Source: Burkholderia sp. E7m39
GTDB taxonomy: Bacteria; Pseudomonadota; Gammaproteobacteria; Burkholderiales; Burkholderiaceae
Reading direction: 5' to 3'
Length of the DNA: 64,000 nucleotides
Assembly (NCBI GenBank): GCA_001319865.1
Contig: BBSL01000229.1
Location: 31,464-95,463 of the forward strand
Within the stretch, counting starts at the first letter, position 1; every line of letters begins with the position of its first letter. Below, in pieces: positions 1-9,796 of this stretch. The notes below the pieces were generated by a model. That model ran no database searches. It saw nothing but the letters and a program-made list of their open reading frames with translations, and had not been told where the DNA came from. The translations under genes and the position numbers were made by a program.

Positions 1-340
1 GGCGGCCCATGTCTTCCAGCTCGTAGTCCGACTTTTGCAGCAGAGACGTGACGGTGTTGCTGGCGAAGAATTCGGGAGGAACCCGCTTGCTCGTCGCTTC
101 CCAGGTGACAGCCTTCGCGCCGTTCTCGCAGAACTGGAATGTGGAGCGATGTTCCTTGTCGGGCCACGCACAGCCGGGACAGTCGAAGCCATCCGGCTGG
201 TTGGTGCGCATCAGCGTAATCGGCGCGGTGATGCTCTCCATCTGCTGGCGGACGGCCTGAGCTGTCGCGCGGAGCGCGCCCCATCCGCCAGCGGGGCCGT
301 CATAAGGCCGAATGCCTGGCACTTCGCGTCGTGTCGTCAT
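1..340 (-). CDS. YdeP/FdhF-like molybdopterin oxidoreductase, 5' end only
   Basis: Translating the minus strand from the ATG at 340 gives an open frame of 113 codons that runs off the window. The protein contains MRTNQPDGFDCPGCAWPD followed by a HRSTFQFCENGAKAVTWEA segment. This is the N-terminal signature of the formate-dehydrogenase-alpha-like family (YdeP/FdhA-like, TIGR01701-type), cytoplasmic enzymes predicted to bind a molybdopterin cofactor and an Fe-S cluster through these N-terminal cysteines. A GGAG lies six bases before the ATG. Substrate cannot be judged: YdeP-type members are linked to acid resistance, but this is not visible here. The C-terminal catalytic part lies outside the window. 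Confidence 0.85.
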   Translation of the reverse strand, partial: MTTRREVPGIRPYDGPAGGWGALRATAQAVRQQMESITAPITLMRTNQPDGFDCPGCAWPDKEHRSTFQFCENGAKAVTWEATSKRVPPEFFASNTVTSLLQKSDYELEDMGR

Positions 341-580
341 CTCGCACTCCGTCAGTATCTCTGGATGAAAAATGTATAAATAAAACCAGTAAGCGGTGAG
401 TCAGTTTTTGCCTGTGATACGGATGTCTAACTTAATTCGATGTCAACGAGTCGTGCGCTCTTGTCAGGAGCGCACAACCGATGCCTCTCGTATATAACGG
501 GTGGGAAAACGGGTAAGGGCGGCGTTTGGTGAAATGAGTCCGACGCCAGGTACATCACCTGAGAGGAAAGTGCATGTGAT

Positions 581-3409
<2,829 letters not shown>

Positions 3410-3984
3410 GGTGAGCGTGCCTCCGTCTATGGAGCGTTCGAATCCGGACACTGATCGCACAGATATTGCAGGTCGATCCTCGCGAATGGGTGCGCCGGCG
3501 AATACTCATATGTCCGGACTCACGCTACGAGGCGAGGACGACATTGCGAGTCCGGGTCTGTACTGTGTATATAGTCGATCGGTACGTAGTCTCCAAGACG
3601 AAACGCGAGCATTGCGGTCTCGCGCATGTAGAAGGGCAGACGCGCTCGTTGCCGCGAAGGCAGCTTGTGAGCGGGCGGCTTCTTCCCGGTCGGCGCGCAA
3701 CCACGAAGAAGGCCACGGTGAAGAGATTCTAGGGACGGGGCAGGCGTGTGTGAATATCGGAAGCACCGATGATAGGTATCGGCATGCGTTGCCGGCCTCG
3801 ACGCAATTTTTGTGTTTGTTTCAGGCGCAAGGGCTGTCGCTCGATTTGCGGGAGATCGACGACCTCGTCAACGCGGGAGAAAATGGAGCGCGGCTAACGA
3901 ATAAAGAAGCAGAAGCGCTTGACGAAGATGAGCGAGAAGCGTCAACACCAGGTCATCACATTCTCTCAGCGCCCCTGCCGGCTG
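3410..3984. other. Non-coding stretch upstream of clpK
   Basis: About 575 bases between the clpK start and the tandem repeat at the 3' end of aroQ. It must hold the clpK promoter, but I could not identify a convincing sigma-70 or heat-shock (CTTGAA/CCCCAT) promoter. Open frames here lack family resemblance. Confidence 0.4.
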
Positions 3985-4048
3985 CTCAACTGCTCAACTG
4001 CTCAACTGCTCAACTGCTCAACTGCTCAACTGCTCAACTGCTCAACTG
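3985..4048. repeat. 8-bp tandem repeat, 8 perfect copies
   Basis: The unit CTCAACTG is repeated eight times without error (3985-4048), with a partial unit before it. It overlaps the last codons of aroQ: the aroQ TGA stop (4042-4044) lies inside the last unit, so changes in copy number on the distal side would leave the enzyme unchanged. Since eight is not a multiple of three, any frame reading into the array meets a stop on the aroQ strand. It is a likely variable-number repeat. Confidence 0.95.
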
Positions 4049-4485
4049 CAACCGATCTGCGCGACAGCGGCCCGTAAGGCCAGCAGATAGCTCTCTACAC
4101 CAAAGCCGCAAATCTGGCCAACGACGACCTCCGAGAAAACGGAGTGGTGCCGAAACGCCTCCCGCGCGTGAACATTGGACATGTGCAGCTCCACGACCGG
4201 GCAGGTGAGAATTGCCAGCGCATCGCGTATGCCGTAGCTGTAGTGTGTCCACGCTCCGGCGTTGATAAGCACGGCATCGCAACGCTCTTCGAAGGCCTGG
4301 TGAATGCGCTCGCACATCGCTCCTTCGCTGTTCGTCTGAAACGATTCCACCTGCACGCCAAGCTCGGCAGCCAGAGCCTGCAAGCGGTTGTCTATTTCGG
4401 ACAGCGTGATCGTCCCGTACTGCACCGGGTCGCGCTTGCCGAACATGTTGTGATTGATGCCGTGAAGCATGAGGACTTTCTTCAT
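4042..4485 (-). CDS. aroQ: Type II 3-dehydroquinate dehydratase
   Basis: A 147-residue type II dehydroquinase, the usual length. It interconverts 3-dehydroquinate and 3-dehydroshikimate as a cytoplasmic dodecamer. Visible hallmarks: lid loop with the catalytic Arg and Tyr (FGKRDPVQYG), INAGAWTHYS with the substrate-binding Asn, and the ELHMSNVHAREAFRHHS block with catalytic Glu/His. The opening LHGINHNMFG departs from the common NGPNLNLLG, suggesting a catabolic paralogue rather than the housekeeping enzyme. It is the last gene of the six-gene operon, 19 bases after aroE, and its stop lies in the 8-bp repeat array. Its place beside CoA-transferase and hydratase genes supports quinate/shikimate breakdown, by inference. 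Confidence 0.9.
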   Translation of the reverse strand: MKKVLMLHGINHNMFGKRDPVQYGTITLSEIDNRLQALAAELGVQVESFQTNSEGAMCERIHQAFEERCDAVLINAGAWTHYSYGIRDALAILTCPVVELHMSNVHAREAFRHHSVFSEVVVGQICGFGVESYLLALRAAVAQIGCS

Positions 4486-4504
4486 TTGTCACTCCATCGC
4501 GAAG

Positions 4505-5338
4505 TCATTCGAGCGGCACCGTGAGACGCTCGATCACCGCCCGCGTTGCAGGCCGAACACCGCGCCACCAGTCGAAGGCTTCCGCCGCCTGTTCGACCAG
4601 CATGCCCACGCCATCCGCGATCGTGAACACACCCGCGTTGCGTGCAAGCCGCAGGAATGGCGTCAAACGTTTCCCATAGGCAAGTTCATAGGCGGCGCCG
4701 TCAGGACTGAAGACACTGGGAGGAACGGGCGGCAGGTCGCCCGTGAGGCTGGCCGACGTCGCGTTCACGACCAGGTCGAAGCGCCCCAGTGCTTGCAGAT
4801 CGCGATATCCGCAGGCGTGAAGAGCGCCATGCGCGCCGACCTGCGCCGCGAGATCGCTGGCCTTTGCGACATCGCGATTGGCAATGACCAGGCTTTCTGG
4901 CCGTGCCGCCAGAAAAGGCAGCAGAGCGCCGCGCGCGGCGCCGCCCGCGCCGAGCAGCAGCACCCGCTTGCCCGCCATCGGCAGGCCGAGATTGACTTCG
5001 ATGTCACGCACGAGCCCGATGCCGTCGAAATTCTCGGCAATGATGCGGCCGCGCTCGAACTTCATCGCGTTGACAGCGCCAGCGAGCTCCGCTCTCTCGC
5101 TGCGTTCATCGGCCATCGCAAAGGCCTTGAGCTTGAAGGGCGCGGTGACGTTCATTCCCTTGCCGCCCGCCAGCGCGAACGCGCGCACCGTCTCGGCAAA
5201 AGCCTGCTCGGGTTCGAGCGGCCCTTCGATGGCTGTATACGCGATGTCCTGCTGCGTCTGCTCGGCAAACAGGCCGTGAATCAGCGGAGATTTGGTGTGT
5301 CCGATCGGATTGCCGATCACCGCATACTGGTCCGTCAT
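4505..5338 (-). CDS. aroE: Shikimate dehydrogenase family protein
   Basis: A 277-residue AroE-type enzyme reducing 3-dehydroshikimate, or oxidising shikimate or quinate, with NAD(P). The ATG at 5338 starts MTDQYAVIGNPIGHTKSP, the family's N-terminal substrate loop; a longer frame upstream overlaps the CoA-transferase gene and is rejected. Visible: NVTAPFK with the catalytic Lys, ENFDGIG with the catalytic Asp (NTDG in most homologues), the nucleotide motif GAGGAARGAL, and the C-terminal ADGVGMLVEQAAEAF block. The gene begins 7 bases after the CaiB-like gene and is followed by aroQ. The family includes quinate/shikimate dehydrogenases, and the context favours a catabolic role. Cofactor preference cannot be read from sequence alone. 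Confidence 0.9.
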   Translation of the reverse strand: MTDQYAVIGNPIGHTKSPLIHGLFAEQTQQDIAYTAIEGPLEPEQAFAETVRAFALAGGKGMNVTAPFKLKAFAMADERSERAELAGAVNAMKFERGRIIAENFDGIGLVRDIEVNLGLPMAGKRVLLLGAGGAARGALLPFLAARPESLVIANRDVAKASDLAAQVGAHGALHACGYRDLQALGRFDLVVNATSASLTGDLPPVPPSVFSPDGAAYELAYGKRLTPFLRLARNAGVFTIADGVGMLVEQAAEAFDWWRGVRPATRAVIERLTVPLE

Positions 5339-5345
5339 CGTGTCC

Positions 5346-6557
5346 TCATCTGGAAAAAAGAACGCCGTCGGTCTGCATCGCATCGATCTCGGCAGCTCCG
5401 AAGCCCAGCGATTGCGCCACTTCCGCGTTGTGCTGCCCGAGGTCGGGCCCGACCTGGCGAATCGTCGTGTCGCAATCGGAAAACCGGAATGGAAGGTTCG
5501 GCAGGCGCAGAGTGCCGAAGCGCGGATGCTGCTGTTCAACCACCATGCCGCGCGCGATGATCTGCGGGTCGGCGAGCACTTCGTCGATGCGCTGCACCTT
5601 GGCGCAGGGCACGTCGACGCTGTCCAGCAGTTCGAGCACCTGCGCGACCGGCCGCGCGGCAACCCACGGCTTCACCACCGAGAGAATCTCCACGCGGTTG
5701 GCGTTGCGCCCGCCGAGCGTGTGGAATCGCGCGTCGCGGCCAAATCCAGCCGGCCCGCCCTGTGCCTCGACGAGCGCGGCGAACCGCTTCCACGCTTCGT
5801 CTACCTGCGCTGCGATGACGAGATCGCCGTCGGCGGCACGGAATACGCCATAGAGCGTCGACGTCGGCATGTCGTGACCCGTCTGTTCGGGCACGACGCC
5901 TTGCGTCGTGTAGCACTGCACCGCGTACTCGTGCATCGACACGAGGGTGTCGTAAAGCGCCATGTCGATGTGCTGCCCCCGGCCGCTCTTCTCGCGGCCC
6001 AACAACGCGGCATTGACTGCAGCGACCGCGTGAATGCCCGTGTACATGTCGCCGAGCGAGATGCGCATGAGTGGCGGCGGGGAACCGGGCTCGCCGATCA
6101 TCTGCATGATGCCGCTCTTCGCTTCGGCGATCAGGCCGAAGCCCGCTCGATGCGCATCCGGGCCAGTATGTCCGTACGCCGAAATCGAGCAATACACGAG
6201 GCGCGGGTTGCGCGCCGAGAGCGCTTCGTATCCGAGACCGAGTTTGTCGAGCGCGCCCGGACGGTAGTTTTCGATGAATACGTCCGCCGAGTCGCACAGA
6301 CGCTGCATGAAGTCCTTGCCGCGTGGATCTTTCATGTTGACGCTCACGCCGCGCTTGCCCATGTTCAGTTGCAGGAAGTAGGCGCTTTGCTGGTCGTCGA
6401 GCACGGTGGCGTGCTGGCGCCCGGCGTCCCCACTGCCGGGACGCTCGACCTTGATGACTTCAGCGCCGAGTGCCGCGAGACACCGCCCCACATAAGGGCC
6501 GGCGAGAAAGTGGCTGTAGTCGACGACGCGAATACCTTCGAGTGGACGAGCTTGCAT
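5346..6557 (-). CDS. Class III CoA-transferase (CaiB/BaiF family)
   Basis: A 403-residue CoA-transferase moving CoA between carboxylic acids through an Asp-linked intermediate. It opens with PLEGIRVVDYSHFLAGPYVGRCLAALGAEVIKVERP, the family N-terminus, followed by NMGKRGVSVNMKDPRGKDF and a VFIENYRPGALDKLGLGYEAL block. The expected catalytic Asp lies in the ISLGDMYTGIHA segment. Its ATG overlaps the stop of the upstream MaoC gene by one base (TGATG), so the two are translationally coupled. Substrate unknown; homologues act on formyl, succinyl, citramalyl, mesaconyl or carnitine esters. With the MaoC hydratase it could activate and hydrate an unsaturated acid. Confidence 0.9.
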   Translation of the reverse strand: MQARPLEGIRVVDYSHFLAGPYVGRCLAALGAEVIKVERPGSGDAGRQHATVLDDQQSAYFLQLNMGKRGVSVNMKDPRGKDFMQRLCDSADVFIENYRPGALDKLGLGYEALSARNPRLVYCSISAYGHTGPDAHRAGFGLIAEAKSGIMQMIGEPGSPPPLMRISLGDMYTGIHAVAAVNAALLGREKSGRGQHIDMALYDTLVSMHEYAVQCYTTQGVVPEQTGHDMPTSTLYGVFRAADGDLVIAAQVDEAWKRFAALVEAQGGPAGFGRDARFHTLGGRNANRVEILSVVKPWVAARPVAQVLELLDSVDVPCAKVQRIDEVLADPQIIARGMVVEQQHPRFGTLRLPNLPFRFSDCDTTIRQVGPDLGQHNAEVAQSLGFGAAEIDAMQTDGVLFSR

Positions 6558-7015
6558 CAGTACGCTCCCGGACGGCGCGGGACCATCAGGCGGTGTTCGC
6601 CGCGCTGGACGACCTGGCCGTCCTGATTGATCAGATCGGACGGCAGCACGACAATGCCCCAGTCCGGACGGCTCTTGCTCGCACGCATCGCGCCCACGCG
6701 GAACTTCACGTGCAATACGTCATTGACCTTGATCGGCAGCAGGAAGTCCCATGTCCAGCCGAGCGACATGCCGGGCAGGAAGCGGTATTCGCTCTGCGTC
6801 TTGAGACCATCCGCAATCGACAGACCGAACAGACCGTGCGCGACGATCGAGCCGAAGTGGCTGGCGTTCGCGTATTCCTCGTCGACGTGCACCGGCGTGT
6901 GATCGCCCGTGAGGTCGGCGTATGCCAGGATGCGTTCTTTCGTGACCGTGTAGGTCGGACTCACGCATTCGTCGCCTTCGCGGGCGTCGTCCCAGTATTT
7001 CTCGATGCTCGTCAT
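6557..7015 (-). CDS. MaoC-like (R)-specific enoyl-CoA hydratase
   Basis: A 152-residue single hot-dog domain of the MaoC family. I chose the ATG at 7015 (MTSIEKYWDD), two bases after the VOC gene stop; the longer frame runs through that gene. The hydratase-2 signature is present: ADLTGDHTPVHVDEEYA with catalytic Asp and His, then SIVAHGLFGLSIADGL. Such enzymes add water across the double bond of a trans-2-enoyl-CoA, and several act on mesaconyl-CoA. Located between the VOC and CoA-transferase genes, with one-base overlap to the latter. Confidence 0.87.
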   Translation of the reverse strand: MTSIEKYWDDAREGDECVSPTYTVTKERILAYADLTGDHTPVHVDEEYANASHFGSIVAHGLFGLSIADGLKTQSEYRFLPGMSLGWTWDFLLPIKVNDVLHVKFRVGAMRASKSRPDWGIVVLPSDLINQDGQVVQRGEHRLMVPRRPGAY

Positions 7016-7017
7016 AG

Positions 7018-7410
7018 TCACGCCTCCGCGCGTGGATTGATTGCCAGCGCCTGCGCGACGCATGCGGCGGGCTTCGCCTGAATCAGTTCGACCGCGAGGC
7101 CGTCCGGCAGGCGCAGCCAGTTGCGCCCCTGCGCCATTTCGCTGACGCCGAAAGGCTGCGCGGCAGCGATCGCGGCTTCGAGGTCTTCGCACATCACGCC
7201 CAGATGCGCGAGCCGTCCTTCCGGACCGTCATAACGTGGATCGTGGATGAATTGCAGGCCGCCGAGCGTCCAGTACTGGCGCGGCGCCTCGCGGGTGCCG
7301 TCGACCTCGCGCATGGTCATGCCGAGGACCTCTTCGAAGAAACGGACGTGCCAGTGGATGTCCTTCACCCAGATCGCGATGTGCTCCAGATACGCTTTTG
7401 TGCCGCTCAT
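7018..7410 (-). CDS. VOC/glyoxalase-family protein
   Basis: A 130-residue protein with two beta-alpha-beta-beta-beta units typical of the vicinal oxygen chelate fold: YLEHIAIWVKDIHWHVRFFEEVLGM early, then GRLAHLGVMCEDLEAAI and LPDGLAVELIQAK. The His in LEHIAI and the Glu in VELIQ fit metal ligands. The family includes glyoxalases, extradiol dioxygenases and epimerases; the reaction cannot be named. Its ATG overlaps the stop of the PanE-like gene by four bases (ATGA) and it ends two bases before the MaoC start. Confidence 0.82.
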   Translation of the reverse strand: MSGTKAYLEHIAIWVKDIHWHVRFFEEVLGMTMREVDGTREAPRQYWTLGGLQFIHDPRYDGPEGRLAHLGVMCEDLEAAIAAAQPFGVSEMAQGRNWLRLPDGLAVELIQAKPAACVAQALAINPRAEA

Positions 7411-8357
7411 GCCGCCGCTCCTTCGCGCTGCCGGTCGGCCATCGCGCGCTCTATGCCCTTGATGCATGCGACGAGCGTCGAGTTGACGGGCGTCGGGACA
7501 CCCAGCCGTTCGCCCCAGCGCACGACCGCCCCGTTGATGAAGTCGATCTCCGTGACGGACCCTTTCTCGAGGCTCTGCAGCATCGAAGTCTTGAACGCGG
7601 GCGAGAGTCCTTCGGATGCGAGTGTCCAGGCCTGTTCGGCATTGGTCATCGACAGACTGACGCCGGCTGCCTGCGCAACCGCCATCGCCTCGCCCACGGC
7701 TGCCAGCGCGGTCGCCTTGAGAACGGGTTCTTCGTAGAGTTGCCCGTAGGTGAGACGCGTGATGCCCGTCAGCGCGCCCGTCGCGACATTGATTAGCAAC
7801 TTGTCCCACATCGTGCCGACGATGTTGTCGCTAACCGTGGTCGCGAGGCCCGCCGCATTGAACGCAGCGGCGATTGCCTGCACCCGCTCGGTCAGCTGGC
7901 CATCCAGCTCGCCGATGTAGGTGAATTTGCCGCTCACGCCGCGCTGGATATGGCCTGGCGCCCGCAGCACCCCGCCGACATAGGTTTTGCCGGCGAGCAC
8001 ACGTTCACGGCCCGCGATGTCGCTTAGCACGTCTTCGTGGCCGAGGCCGTTCTGCAACGACAGCACGAGGGTGCCGGGTCCGATGAGATCGAGCGCGCCG
8101 CGCATCGCCGAATCCGTGTGAAACGACTTGACCAGCACAATAACCAGATCCACCGCGCCGACTTCCGCGGCGTGCGTCGCCGCGCGGACGGCGACGCGGT
8201 GCGAACCGTCGGCATCGTCGACACGCAGGCCATCGCGGCGCATCGCCTCGACGTGCGCAGCCGACCGGTCGATCAGCCAGGTCTCGTGGCCACCTTGAGT
8301 CAGTGTAGAACCGATGGCGCAGCCCAGCGCACCGGCCCCCAGAATTGCGATCTTCAT
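7407..8357 (-). CDS. 2-dehydropantoate 2-reductase-like oxidoreductase
   Basis: A 316-residue member of the ApbA/PanE family, NADPH-dependent 2-oxo-acid reductases. It begins MKIAILGAGALGCAIGSTL with the GxGxxG dinucleotide motif; LVKSFHTDSAM and LSLQNGLGHED match family blocks, and MWDKLLINVATGAL carries the catalytic Lys and Asn. The ATG at 8357 is chosen because the fold starts there; the upstream extension enters the regulator's promoter region. First gene of the six-gene operon, divergent from the LysR gene. Burkholderiales carry many PanE paralogues in catabolic loci, so pantothenate synthesis is less likely than reduction of a catabolic 2-oxo acid. Confidence 0.85.
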   Translation of the reverse strand: MKIAILGAGALGCAIGSTLTQGGHETWLIDRSAAHVEAMRRDGLRVDDADGSHRVAVRAATHAAEVGAVDLVIVLVKSFHTDSAMRGALDLIGPGTLVLSLQNGLGHEDVLSDIAGRERVLAGKTYVGGVLRAPGHIQRGVSGKFTYIGELDGQLTERVQAIAAAFNAAGLATTVSDNIVGTMWDKLLINVATGALTGITRLTYGQLYEEPVLKATALAAVGEAMAVAQAAGVSLSMTNAEQAWTLASEGLSPAFKTSMLQSLEKGSVTEIDFINGAVVRWGERLGVPTPVNSTLVACIKGIERAMADRQREGAAA

Positions 8358-8461
8358 TGGCGTCTCCAGTCGGTCAAGGTGAGCGCTTTTGCGCCTACCT
8401 TGGCCCCATGCAAAGTCGATGGGTTGACGCCACGATAGAAGTCGCCGTTCATCATGGCAAT

Positions 8462-8495
8462 GCAATGACTACAATGACCTCATTGCGTAACGTAA
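8462..8495. promoter_or_regulatory. Inverted-repeat operator candidates in the panE-like/LysR gap
   Basis: GCAATGA (8462-8468) and TCATTGC (8480-8486) form a perfect 7-bp inverted repeat with an 11-base spacer, the T-N11-A geometry expected of a LysR-type site. It overlaps a second imperfect palindrome, TTGCGTAACGTAA (8483-8495), ending just before the regulator's likely start. Position suggests autoregulation and control of the divergent operon. Confidence 0.5.
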
Positions 8496-8497
8496 TA

Positions 8498-9409
8498 ATG
8501 GCCATGATCCCGACCGAACTGCCCGATCTGAAGCTGTTGCAGCTTTTCGACCTGCTCTATGACGTGCGCAGCGTGACCCGCGTGGCGGAGCAACTTGGAC
8601 AAAGCCAGCCGACCGTCAGCATCTGGCTGGGGCGGCTGCGTGAATTCCTGCAGGACCCGCTGTTCATCCGCACACCTGGCGGCATGGCGCCGACGCCGCA
8701 GGCGGACGCGCTGATCGGGCCGTGCCGCGAGATTCTCGAGTCGCTGCGGCGCTTCGCGGCGTGGGAAATCGCCTTCGATCCCGCTACCGCAAAACGCCGC
8801 TTTCGCATTTGTATGACGGATGCGAGTCACGTCACGCTGCTTCCCCGCCTGCTGGCGCACATACGCGCACAGGCGCCCGGCATTCGTCTGGAGGCCGCAA
8901 CGATAGATGGCAACACGGAGCGGGCGCTCGAATCCGGCGAGGCCGATCTGGCGATCGGCCATGTGCCGTGGCTAGGCGGCGGCATTTACCAGCAGCAGCT
9001 GTACACGCAGGACTGGGTGTGTCTGGCGAATGCGCATCATCCTCGTGTGCGTGCCCGGTTCGGCGTGAAGCAGTACCGCGTAGAAGGGCACGTCGCGATT
9101 ACGGCGGGGACGGGCGCCCAGTTGCTGGAGCAGGCGCTCCTGCGAGAACAGATTCAGCGGGACGTCGTGCTGGAGTTGCCGGGATTCCTGGGGCTCGGTG
9201 CCATCATCCGGACGACCGACCTGATTGCTACGCTGCCGCGACACATCGGTCAGACGCTCGCTCAGGTCAATGACCTGTCCGTTCATCCATGTCCGTTTCC
9301 TGTTGACGGCTTTGCCGTGCGGCAGCATTGGCACGCCAGGTATCACCATGAAGCGGGCAATCGGTGGCTACGTGAGACGGTCGTGCAGTTGTTTGGTGGC
9401 GCACGTTGA
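8498..9409 (+). CDS. LysR-type transcriptional regulator
   Basis: About 303 residues, normal for the family. The N-terminus has the winged HTH (LKLLQLFDLLYDVRSVTRVAEQLGQSQPTVSIWLGRLRE followed by DPLFIRTPGGMAPT), then a substrate-binding domain (RRFRICMTDASHVTLLPRLL onwards). The start is uncertain: ATGs at 8465, 8498 and 8504 are possible. I prefer 8498 because the operator-like inverted repeat lies upstream and the HTH begins soon after. Divergent from the panE-aroQ operon, which it most likely controls with a carboxylic or aromatic acid as co-inducer. Confidence 0.88.
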   Translation: MAMIPTELPDLKLLQLFDLLYDVRSVTRVAEQLGQSQPTVSIWLGRLREFLQDPLFIRTPGGMAPTPQADALIGPCREILESLRRFAAWEIAFDPATAKRRFRICMTDASHVTLLPRLLAHIRAQAPGIRLEAATIDGNTERALESGEADLAIGHVPWLGGGIYQQQLYTQDWVCLANAHHPRVRARFGVKQYRVEGHVAITAGTGAQLLEQALLREQIQRDVVLELPGFLGLGAIIRTTDLIATLPRHIGQTLAQVNDLSVHPCPFPVDGFAVRQHWHARYHHEAGNRWLRETVVQLFGGAR

Positions 9410-9796
9410 GCGTGTGCGCATCGCTTTCACAAAGGAATCTTTAACAGGCCTTATCCGGCGCACAGCTTTGCATAGCACGAACCGGCGTGGGCTTGCACGA
9501 CTTCGCGCGATACGGCCATAGGGGGCTCGGATCGTCCGAGCAGAGGCAATGCGACAACCGCGATAACGGCGCTTCAGAACAATTCAGGATTGCACGAGCG
9601 TATAAGCACGGCGTGCATCGTGCCTATACAGCGCGGTAAGAAGATGCGCTTGCACAAGCCATCGTGTGCGCGTTGCGCCTGTCTGGCGCTTCAGGACTTT
9701 TAACGGCAGCACATAGTATCTTGCGTCGTGCGTTGCTACGCTCAAAAGTAACCGTTAGCAGAGCGCAGTTTGACGTATTTCCGAAAAGGTTGATCG
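9410..9796. other. Intergenic stretch, no gene seen
   Basis: 387 bases between the LysR gene and the cNMP/thioredoxin-reductase-like gene. Short overlapping frames show no family resemblance. It presumably contains the promoter of the downstream gene; no clear terminator or operator was recognised. Confidence 0.4.

Noticed and set aside
3985..4048. CRISPR-like array
   Set aside because: The repeat is a contiguous 8-bp unit without spacers; no cas genes occur in the window.
5292..6626. 444-codon plus-strand open frame
   Set aside because: Antisense shadow of the CaiB-type and AroE genes; composition is Arg/His/Val-rich without motifs.
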